DNA from: CAZMVY01 sp964569765
GTDB taxonomy: Bacteria > Planctomycetota > Phycisphaerae > UBA1845 > PWPN01
NCBI GenBank assembly: GCA_964569765.1
Contig: CAZMVY010000140.1
Span: forward strand, 1-12,567
Direction of reading: 5' to 3'
DNA length: 12,567 bases
Shown: in pieces, positions 7,552 to 12,567 of the stretch
How the letters are laid out: each line of letters starts with the position of its first letter
Position numbering within the stretch: the first letter of the stretch is position 1
The notes under the pieces: generated by a model
What the model saw: the letters and a program-made list of their open reading frames with translations, nothing else
Database searches by the model: none
Told to the model about the DNA's origin: nothing
Made by a program: the position numbers and the translations under genes

Positions 7552-7734
7552 AGCGTAAACAAGTACGGTTTTCGGCTGTCGATGAGATTCGCCGCAGTTT
7601 GTGCGCGAGCCACGATCCTCGCAACCGGCCGCGGAGCGCCGGTCGGCCCCAACGATGGCCCCGTAGCTGTCGGGGCTACCCCCTCCGCGGGACTTTCGAT
7701 ATGCTGGCCCGGCCTGAAACCTGAAGGGAGCCCT

Positions 7735-8934
7735 ATGTCCGAGATTCAGAAACACATTGAATCGATCGTGCCGGACATGATCGCCCTCCGGCGCGACCTG
7801 CACGCCCATCCCGAAATCGGCTTCCATGAGGAGCGAACGTCGAAGCGCGTCGCCGAGATGCTCTCATCCACAGGCAATCTTGCAATCCGGACAGGCATCG
7901 CGCGGACCGGCGTCGTCGCCCTGCTCAACGCGGACAAACCCGGGCCGTGCCTGGCGATCCGGGCCGATATGGACGCCCTGCCGATCCAGGAAGAGACCGG
8001 CGTGCCGTACGCCTCGCAGACGCCCGGCATGATGCACGCCTGTGGGCATGACGGGCATACGAGCTGCCTGGTCGGCACAGCCCTGGTCCTGAGCCGGCTG
8101 GCCGATCGCATCCCCGGCAGGATCAAGTTCATCTTCCAGCCCGCCGAGGAGAACGACGGCGGCGGCCGCGAGATGGTCAGGGCGGGCGTCCTGGAGGACC
8201 CGCACGTCGACGCCGCGATCGCGCTGCACGCCTGGCCCGCGCAACCCGTCGGAACGATCTCCGTCCGGCCCGGCCCGGCCATGGCCGCCGTCGATACGGT
8301 CGTGATCACCGTCGTCGGCAAGGGCTCCCACGGGGCGTATCCCCATCGCGGCATCGATCCGATCCTGACCGCCGCGTACGTCGTCGTCGCGCTGCAGTCG
8401 ATCGTCTCGCGAACCGTCGATCCGGTCGATTGCGGCGTCGTCACCGTGGGTTCGATCCACGCGGGCTCGGCGCCGAACATCATCCCCCCCGAGTGCAGGA
8501 TGCAGTTGACGCTGCGATCTCACCGGCGGGAAACGCGCGAGCATCTCCTGAGGATGGTCGCACAGGTCGCCGAGAACACCGCGAAGGCCCACGGTGCCAC
8601 GGCGAAGCTCGTGATCGAGGAAGGCTACCCCGTCACCGTAAACGACCCGGCCCTGGCGCGGTGGGTTGTCGAGGTCGGCCGGGAGGTACTCGGACCCGAG
8701 CACGCAACGGACACGGACCCGCCCAGCATGGGCGCGGAGGACTTCGCCTTCTACGCAGAGCGCGTGCCCGCCGTACTCTTTCGCCTCGGCGTCCGCCCTA
8801 CGGACTTGGAGACGTACCCGAGCCTGCACAACCCGACGTTCAATTTCAATGACGACGCAATGGCCACGGGTATCCGCATGCTGTGCGAGCTGGCGATGCG
8901 GTTCTTCCGCGACCGGCCGCTCTCCCGGGAATGA
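7735..8934 (+). CDS. M20-family amidohydrolase (hippurate hydrolase / N-acyl-amino-acid amidohydrolase type), 399 aa
   Basis: Cytoplasmic di-metal amidohydrolase that cleaves an N-acyl or related amide bond; the precise substrate cannot be read from sequence. The ATG at 7735 has AAGGGAG 4-5 bases upstream. There is no signal peptide. M20D motifs occur in order: HAHPEIGFHEERTS (23-36), ADMDALP (77-83), HACGHDGHTS (101-110; Cys103 and His105 are metal ligands), FQPAEE (134-139; Glu138 general base, Glu139 ligand), ALHAWP with His165, GKGSHGAYPH (195-204) at the start of the lid/dimerisation domain (about 180-295), SMGAEDFAFY (331-340) and SLHNPTFNFND (363-373; His365). Length is typical of the family. 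It stands alone between the tRNA region and the parA gene, so context does not reveal a pathway. HipO, IAA-amino-acid hydrolase and AbgA/B-like proteins share the fold. Confidence 0.95.
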   Translation: MSEIQKHIESIVPDMIALRRDLHAHPEIGFHEERTSKRVAEMLSSTGNLAIRTGIARTGVVALLNADKPGPCLAIRADMDALPIQEETGVPYASQTPGMMHACGHDGHTSCLVGTALVLSRLADRIPGRIKFIFQPAEENDGGGREMVRAGVLEDPHVDAAIALHAWPAQPVGTISVRPGPAMAAVDTVVITVVGKGSHGAYPHRGIDPILTAAYVVVALQSIVSRTVDPVDCGVVTVGSIHAGSAPNIIPPECRMQLTLRSHRRETREHLLRMVAQVAENTAKAHGATAKLVIEEGYPVTVNDPALARWVVEVGREVLGPEHATDTDPPSMGAEDFAFYAERVPAVLFRLGVRPTDLETYPSLHNPTFNFNDDAMATGIRMLCELAMRFFRDRPLSRE

Positions 8935-8994
8935 CGCGGCGGCGCGAACGGGACGCCTCGCCCGGAAAAGCATAGGAGATATCGCTCCGTCCCC

Positions 8995-9021
8995 GGCCCT
9001 CGCCCGGGCAATGGGCGGGCC
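8995..9021 (+). terminator. Possible terminator-like hairpin after the M20 gene
   Basis: GGCCC and GCCC (8995-9005, with a two-base bulge) pair with GGGC and GGGCC (9013-9021), giving 9 bp around a GGGCAAT loop about 60 bases past the stop. No U-tract follows, so if it ends transcription it is probably not a simple intrinsic terminator. Confidence 0.3.
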
Positions 9022-9093
9022 GCCTCACCGCAACGGAACCGGCCGGGTGCGGGACCGGGCACATAGGGGCAATCCCCGCCCTGCGACTCAACT

Positions 9094-9121
9094 TTGCCGC
9101 GCGGTGCCCGGCCGGTATAAT
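9094..9121 (+). promoter_or_regulatory. Promoter of the parA-like gene
   Basis: A perfect -10 box, TATAAT (9116-9121), is preceded by TTGCCG (9094-9099) with a 16-base spacer. Transcription would begin near 9128, giving a leader of about 70 bases that ends in an AAAGGAGG ribosome binding site. Confidence 0.7.
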
Positions 9122-9198
9122 CCCTCTGTACATGCCCTTGACGGCAGGACGCCTGACTCGCGGCGGGCCGTTCGGTCCGCGTCGGGAAAGGAGGACCG

Positions 9199-10515
9199 AT
9201 GCGACGTATTGCCATCATCAATCAGAAAGGCGGGGTAGGCAAGACGACGACCACCGTCAACCTCGGCGCGGCTCTGGCGCGGACCGGCCGGCGAGTGTTG
9301 CTCATCGACCTCGACCCGCAATCGCACCTGACGCTTCATCTGGGCATCGACCCCTCCGCACGGCCCGGCGGAATCTACGAGATCCTGACGCAATCCGTCC
9401 CGCTCGACCGGGTCCGAAAGCATGTGGCGAAAAACCTGTGGGTGGTCGGCTCGCACATTGACCTGGCCGCGGCCGAGGTCGAGCTGGTCAGTGTCGTGGG
9501 CCGCGAGGTCATCCTCCGCGATGTGCTCGACGCCCACAAGGCCCACTACGACTATGTGCTCATGGACTGCCCCCCCTCGCTCGGCGTGCTTACGCTGAAC
9601 GCACTGGCGGCGGCAAACGAAATCTTCATCCCGCTCCAGCCCCACTACCTCGCTCTTCACGGCCTGAGCAAGCTGCTCGAGACGGTCTCGCTCGTCGCCC
9701 GACGAATCAATCCGCCCCTGCGCGTCACGGGCGTGATCGTATGCATGCATGAGGCCGGCACGCGGCTGGCCTCCGAGGTACTCGAGGACGTGAGCTCGTT
9801 CCTGAACGCCTCCGAACAGGGCAATAACCCCTGGGCCGGGGCGCGCATCTTCAAGACGCTGATCCGGCGGAACATCAAGCTGGCCGAGTGCCCCAGCCAC
9901 GGGATGACGATCTTCGACTACGCGCCGCAGAGCCACGGCTCCGAAGACTACGCCGCTCTCGCCGTCGAAGTCCGTGCCATGACGGAGCCCGACGCCGCCG
10001 GACCTGCCGCCGCTGCCGAACATACGGGCACGACCGGCAACGTCTCAACGCCCGCAGCGCCACCGCCTGCGGCGGCGCCGCCGTGCGCCTCCGCGCCGGT
10101 CGCGAAGGCGGCGCGCGCCGGCAACAACGGCTCGCGCCCGGCCAAGGGCGTCGTTGCCACCGCACCCGGCAACGCCAACGGCAACCCGAGACCCGCGCGT
10201 CGGGCCGTTGAGAAACCAGCCGCCGGTCCCCCCGCACCGGCGCCGGCAAAACCGCGACCCGCAAAGGCAACTCCAGCGTCGTCGGCTGGCGCATGCGGCA
10301 CCGCCGGCAACTCGGTCGAGCCGGCGACCGGTCCGGAACCGGTCCGCCCGTCGCCGAAACCGCCACCGCCGCCACCGCCGCGGAAACGCAAGGCACCCGC
10401 GCCCGCCCGCCTCAGTGTGGAGCCGAACCAGGAGACCGTTACCGTCACCGCGCCGGTGGTCGCGATCGAGGCCTCGTCCGCGCCGCCGAGGCCGCCGCTG
10501 TCGCAGACCGGGTGA
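9199..10515 (+). CDS. parA: ParA/Soj-family ATPase with long Pro/Ala-rich tail, 438 aa
   Basis: Partition-type P-loop ATPase that dimerises on ATP and binds DNA or surfaces to position chromosome or cell cargo. AAAGGAGG six bases before the ATG is a perfect Shine-Dalgarno. The deviant Walker A box is KGGVGKTT (10-17, signature Lys10 and Lys15), DLDPQ lies at 37-41 and DCPPSLG at 123-129. The typical end of the fold, IRRNIKLAECPSHG, lies at 222-235. The ATPase ends near residue 263. The remaining 175 residues are a low-complexity Pro/Ala/Gly/Arg tail with a poly-Pro run (388-394) and a basic patch RKRK (395-398). Canonical ParA proteins of this length class stop near 260 aa, so the tail is an addition, presumably disordered. 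There is no parB next door; a VanZ-like gene follows 11 bases after the stop. It may be the chromosomal ParA or an orphan positioning ATPase. Confidence 0.93.
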   Translation: MRRIAIINQKGGVGKTTTTVNLGAALARTGRRVLLIDLDPQSHLTLHLGIDPSARPGGIYEILTQSVPLDRVRKHVAKNLWVVGSHIDLAAAEVELVSVVGREVILRDVLDAHKAHYDYVLMDCPPSLGVLTLNALAAANEIFIPLQPHYLALHGLSKLLETVSLVARRINPPLRVTGVIVCMHEAGTRLASEVLEDVSSFLNASEQGNNPWAGARIFKTLIRRNIKLAECPSHGMTIFDYAPQSHGSEDYAALAVEVRAMTEPDAAGPAAAAEHTGTTGNVSTPAAPPPAAAPPCASAPVAKAARAGNNGSRPAKGVVATAPGNANGNPRPARRAVEKPAAGPPAPAPAKPRPAKATPASSAGACGTAGNSVEPATGPEPVRPSPKPPPPPPPRKRKAPAPARLSVEPNQETVTVTAPVVAIEASSAPPRPPLSQTG

Positions 10516-10526
10516 GGGCGCTGAAC

Positions 10527-10991
10527 GTGGACCAACGGATTGCCGCCATCGGCCGCCGCGCCCTGATACCGGCCGGCCTGCTGACCGTCGCCTGGTTCGC
10601 CGCCACACATGTGCCGCAGCCCGCAGCCGCCCGCCTGAATATCTTCGAGAGCGACTGGCTCGCACACGGGTCCGGCTACCTCGTGCTGGGGGCATGCTGG
10701 ATGCTCTATGTGTGGTTCCGATTCCCCGCGAGCCTTCTTCGCAGCAGCCTGCTGCTCTGGGCGGCCATGATCGCATTCGGCGCAATGGACGAGACGACGC
10801 AACCGATCGTCGGCCGGGCGTGCAGCCTGAGTGATTGGATCTCCGATGCGGCGGGAGCCGCGGCGGGCGTCGCGGGAATGGGCGCCCTGCTCTACCGCCT
10901 CGCTCCGCGCTCAGGCAAAGAGGAAGTGCTGGACGACATCGACGATCGCGTCCATGTGGCGGAACACCATCCAGAGCGGCACGACCCATAG
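10527..10991 (+). CDS. VanZ-like small membrane protein, 154 aa
   Basis: Integral membrane protein resembling the VanZ family, whose members include the teicoplanin-resistance accessory factor; most bacterial homologues have no defined role. Four hydrophobic segments are visible at about 11-31, 48-63, 70-88 and 108-127 (numbered from GTG 10527). The family pattern is seen as HGSGYLVLG, then the acidic motif MDETTQP with Asp-Glu-Gln at about 87-91, then SDWISDAAGAAAG. The GTG at 10527 is preferred because GAGGG lies 8 bases upstream. An alternative GTG at 10512 overlaps the parA stop codon as GTGA. It is very likely co-transcribed with parA. Its last 81 bases overlap, tail to tail, the end of the minus-strand membrane protein gene, and its C-terminal 25 residues are hydrophilic. 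Confidence 0.8.
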   Translation: MDQRIAAIGRRALIPAGLLTVAWFAATHVPQPAAARLNIFESDWLAHGSGYLVLGACWMLYVWFRFPASLLRSSLLLWAAMIAFGAMDETTQPIVGRACSLSDWISDAAGAAAGVAGMGALLYRLAPRSGKEEVLDDIDDRVHVAEHHPERHDP

Positions 10992-11570
10992 GACCACGCC
11001 GACGAGGACAAGGCCGGCCCCCACGGCCGAAGGCAGCCGCGACCGCCGTTCCAGCCGCCGCTCGATCTCCCCGCGAAACCGTTCGATCGCGTCCGCATCT
11101 GTTCGGCCGGCCAGCGGCTCCAGGTGGATCGACACGCTGCCAAGCCACGGAAACGCACTGCACCAGTAACGAAGATTCGCCTCGGGAATACTCGTGCCCG
11201 CCTCGTCGCGGCAAACACCCCAGCCCAGCCGCCGGGCGGCATGACGCAGGATCGCCTCCACCTCCAGCCGCCCGGTGTGGTAAATCACCCACCCGGCATG
11301 AGGCTTGGGCAGCAGGGCCGTAAACGCCCCGCACACGGCGGCCAGACCGAGCCCCAGCAACCACCACAGCCCGTGGCTCACCAGAAACGGCACAGGCCAG
11401 ACCAGCAGCGGCATGAAAACGACCGTCAGGGTCACGAAGTCGGCGCGGGAGGAGATCAAGCGCGGGCAACGCTGGCTGTTCACCAGGCCCAGGATGATGA
11501 AATAGAGCGCAAGCGGCCCGAGGTTCACCAGCAATTGCAGAACAAGGATGACGTTCGCGGCTGAGTCCAT
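10911..11570 (-). CDS. Small membrane protein of unknown function, 219 aa
   Basis: No family recognised. The N-terminal half is membrane-embedded: one segment at about 6-30 (VILVLQLLVNLGPLALYFII) and a long hydrophobic stretch at about 45-86 that fits two segments. A soluble part at 87-180 contains HTGRLEVEAILRHAARRLGW and an Arg/Glu-rich helix (RFRGEIERRLERRSR). A last segment spans about 181-202. It starts at ATG 11570 with a weak AGGG upstream. It lies 55 bases below the DRR-repeat gene on the same strand and is probably the last gene of that operon. Its 3' end overlaps the VanZ-like gene on the other strand by 81 bases, so the two transcripts would be antisense there. Confidence 0.75.
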   Translation of the reverse strand: MDSAANVILVLQLLVNLGPLALYFIILGLVNSQRCPRLISSRADFVTLTVVFMPLLVWPVPFLVSHGLWWLLGLGLAAVCGAFTALLPKPHAGWVIYHTGRLEVEAILRHAARRLGWGVCRDEAGTSIPEANLRYWCSAFPWLGSVSIHLEPLAGRTDADAIERFRGEIERRLERRSRLPSAVGAGLVLVGVVLWVVPLWMVFRHMDAIVDVVQHFLFA

Positions 11571-11625
11571 GAACCCTGTCTCGCCACCCTCCGGACGGGA
11601 GCGTCTCTCTCCTCAGCAGACCCGA

Positions 11626-12084
11626 TCACGCCCCGGCACCTGCGGCCGTAGACGGCGGTCCCGGCGCGGGGCGGTCGATGTGCTCGCCCCTGGGAGCCAC
11701 TTTACGATACCCCAGGAACCGTATGACCTCAAACACCTCGCTCCAGCTTGGAAAGGGTTTGTTGTTCACTCGTTTGTATTCATCGATGGCCATGACGAAT
11801 TCGAGCAGTTCGCCTGTGAGTTCCCCTTCTTCGGCCGCGCGCCGGATGTCAGAACGGCGCCGCCCGGGCCCCCGACGGCGATCCAACCCGCTGCGGCGAT
11901 CGGTCACACTCCGTCTGCGATCCGCCGACTGGGCGGTGCCTTCCGTCGTGCGGCGATCGGGACCGGTGTATTCGCCTCCCGCCGCACCGCCACCCCGGCG
12001 ATCGACCGCGCCCTGCCTCCGGTCGGTACACCCGGACGATCCTTCGGTGGCGCGGCGATCGGGACCGGTGTATTCGCTCTCCAT
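11626..12084 (-). CDS. Arg-rich GPDRR/DRR-repeat protein with small C-terminal domain, 152 aa
   Basis: No named function. The ATG at 12084 follows GGTGAGG; a GTG at 12114 would add 10 residues (ending HGEV) and cannot be excluded. Residues 4-82 are a repetitive, strongly basic region with seven DRR motifs: EYTGPDRR at 4-11 and again at 38-45, then DRR at 21, 28, 55, 62 and 68, followed by RGPGRRRSDIRR. Residues 86-130 look like a compact helical domain: LTGELLEFVMAIDEYKRVNN, then PFPSWSEVFEVIRFLGYRK. The tail is Pro/Ala/Gly-rich. The spacing of Arg pairs suggests repeated surface or nucleic-acid contacts; that is inference. Its operon neighbour upstream encodes an extremely acidic tail, so the two products carry opposite charge. 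Confidence 0.75.
   Translation of the reverse strand: MESEYTGPDRRATEGSSGCTDRRQGAVDRRGGGAAGGEYTGPDRRTTEGTAQSADRRRSVTDRRSGLDRRRGPGRRRSDIRRAAEEGELTGELLEFVMAIDEYKRVNNKPFPSWSEVFEVIRFLGYRKVAPRGEHIDRPAPGPPSTAAGAGA
11950..11975 (-). repeat. In-frame 26-bp direct repeat, copy 1
   Basis: Identical to 12052-12077 at an offset of 102 bases (34 codons). Both copies encode EYTGPDRR in the DRR-repeat protein. Similarity continues with mismatches on the outer side (TTEG against ATEG), indicating internal duplication. Confidence 0.9.
12052..12077 (-). repeat. In-frame 26-bp direct repeat, copy 2
   Basis: Second copy of the EYTGPDRR-coding repeat described at 11950-11975, located at the N-terminal end of the protein. 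Confidence 0.9.
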
Positions 12085-12128
12085 AACCTCACCGTGCAGC
12101 CGACGGTCGTTCACGCCGCCATCTGCGG

Positions 12129-12567
12129 CTATTCATCATCGTCATCGAACTCCTCTTCTTCGTCTTCGTCTTCCTCTTCCTCCTCCTCGTCCTCGTCAAG
12201 ATACAGATCGTCTTCGTCCTCCTCCTCGTCTTCGTCCTCCTCCTCTTCTTCCTCCTCATCCTCGACAGCGTCCTCATCCTCGAATTCGTCGAACTCCTCC
12301 TCTTCCTCTTCCTCTTCGTCTTCCTCGTCCAGCTCCCCGAACTCCTCCTCTTCTTCCTCCTCGTCCTCGTCTTCGTCTTCGTCGTCATCGTCGTCCCGCC
12401 GTGCGGGCCGACGCGCATCGAGTACGGTCCAGTCGTCCGCGATAATCCCGATCGCCTCCTGAATCACATCCCCTTCCGTCACGGACACCGCCTCGCCCGC
12501 CGGCCGCAGGGCGTCCGCCGTCGCCACTCGCTCGAACTCGATATCGGGCAGCAACAGACTGTGTCCG
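12129..12567 (-). CDS. 3' part of a gene ending in an extreme Asp/Glu tail (partial at window edge)
   Basis: The minus-strand frame is open to the window edge, reading HSLLLPDIEFERVATADALR there. A TTG at 12554 could serve as a start but has no visible ribosome binding site, so I treat the gene as truncated by the window. About 50 residues of ordinary sequence (SVTEGDVIQEAIGIIADDWTV, then LDARRPARR) precede a tail of 88 residues, of which 77 are Asp or Glu. The other 11 are mostly Phe, Leu or Tyr, spaced singly (FGEL, FDEF, DLYL). The tail is presumably disordered and could bind divalent cations or basic partners. The gene ends 44 bases before the ATG of the DRR-repeat gene. Function not recognised. 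Confidence 0.7.
   Translation of the reverse strand, partial: GHSLLLPDIEFERVATADALRPAGEAVSVTEGDVIQEAIGIIADDWTVLDARRPARRDDDDDEDEDEDEEEEEEEFGELDEEDEEEEEEEEFDEFEDEDAVEDEEEEEEEDEDEEEDEDDLYLDEDEEEEEEDEDEEEEFDDDDE
12132..12395 (-). repeat. Low-complexity GAG/GAA/GAC/GAT tract
   Basis: This 264-bp purine-rich tract (pyrimidine-rich on the plus strand, mostly TCC, CTC, TTC and TCG triplets) encodes the acidic tail. Glu and Asp codons are mixed rather than one repeated triplet, so the protein composition looks maintained and not merely a fresh microsatellite. It is a likely site of slippage and short-read assembly error. Confidence 0.85.

Larger units (their letters stand above)
7275..7734. other. 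460-bp non-coding interval rich in perfect inverted repeats
   Basis: No credible gene is seen between the tRNA and the amidohydrolase. The frame open from 7417 merely runs into the M20 start and has no start context. The interval holds several perfect hairpins: 7398-7414 (7-bp stem), 7475-7496 (9-bp stem, loop CGCC), 7526-7551 (8-bp stem, 10-base loop) and 7624-7643 (6-bp stem). A competing CCCCG/CGGGG and GTAGC/GCTAC pair lies near 7665-7682. No good promoter for the M20 gene is visible; TATGCT near 7700 lacks a -35. Confidence 0.6.

Noticed and set aside
7417..7734. N-terminal extension of the M20 amidohydrolase
   Set aside because: Family members start near MSEIQKHIESIVPDMIALRRD, and the ATG at 7735 has a good ribosome binding site. 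The upstream frame crosses palindromes and lacks conserved sequence.
10512..10526. GTG at 10512 (GTGA overlap with the parA stop) as start of the VanZ-like gene
   Set aside because: It is possible by translational coupling, but no ribosome binding site precedes it, whereas the GTG at 10527 has GAGGG at good spacing.
11850..12110. CRISPR-like spacing of repeats in the DRR gene
   Set aside because: Only two exact copies exist, they are in frame within a coding sequence, and they lack uniform spacers and cas genes.
11548..12462. Plus-strand frame encoding a poly-Ser protein
   Set aside because: It is the complement of the acidic Glu/Asp tract and of the DRR-repeat gene. The minus-strand reading gives coherent proteins and operon spacing.

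Overview
This 12.6 kb window is high-GC bacterial DNA, probably from a metagenome-assembled genome: it carries one 10-N gap with a chimeric join. The gene content (a secreted formylglycine sulfatase, a large subtilase lipoprotein with a PPC domain, weakly conserved secreted proteins, very acidic and Arg-rich low-complexity proteins) suggests Planctomycetota or a close relative. That is inference from family content; no rRNA or ribosomal protein is present to settle it.

Layout. On the left, two minus-strand genes each have their own signals: a 649-aa secreted protein of unknown function (30-1979) with a textbook promoter at 2019-2047, and an 890-aa subtilisin-like lipoprotein (2235-4907). A divergent intergenic region (4908-5169) separates the protease from a plus-strand secreted sulfatase (5170-7032). 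The sulfatase is interrupted at 5457-5756 by an imperfect 79-bp duplication, about 211 bp of foreign coding sequence in antisense orientation, and 10 Ns. Removing exactly 300 bp restores a normal 520-aa sulfatase.

A strong promoter overlaps the sulfatase stop codon and appears to transcribe a highly structured leader (7070-7161) followed by tRNA-Glu(UUC) at 7202-7274. The next 460 bp hold no convincing gene but several perfect inverted repeats. Then come an M20-family amidohydrolase (7735-8934) and a parA-like ATPase gene (9199-10515) with a perfect TATAAT box and a perfect Shine-Dalgarno. The ParA protein has a long Pro/Ala-rich tail, no parB is next to it, and its gene is followed closely by a VanZ-like membrane protein gene.

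On the right, three minus-strand genes look like an operon read from the window edge inwards: the 3' part of a gene with an extreme Asp/Glu tail (77 of 88 residues acidic), a protein with repeated GPDRR/DRR motifs and a compact C-terminal domain, and a small membrane protein. The last of these overlaps the VanZ gene tail to tail by 81 bp. The acidic and Arg-rich neighbours form a charge-complementary pair, which with the structured RNA upstream of the tRNA is the most interesting unexplained content here.
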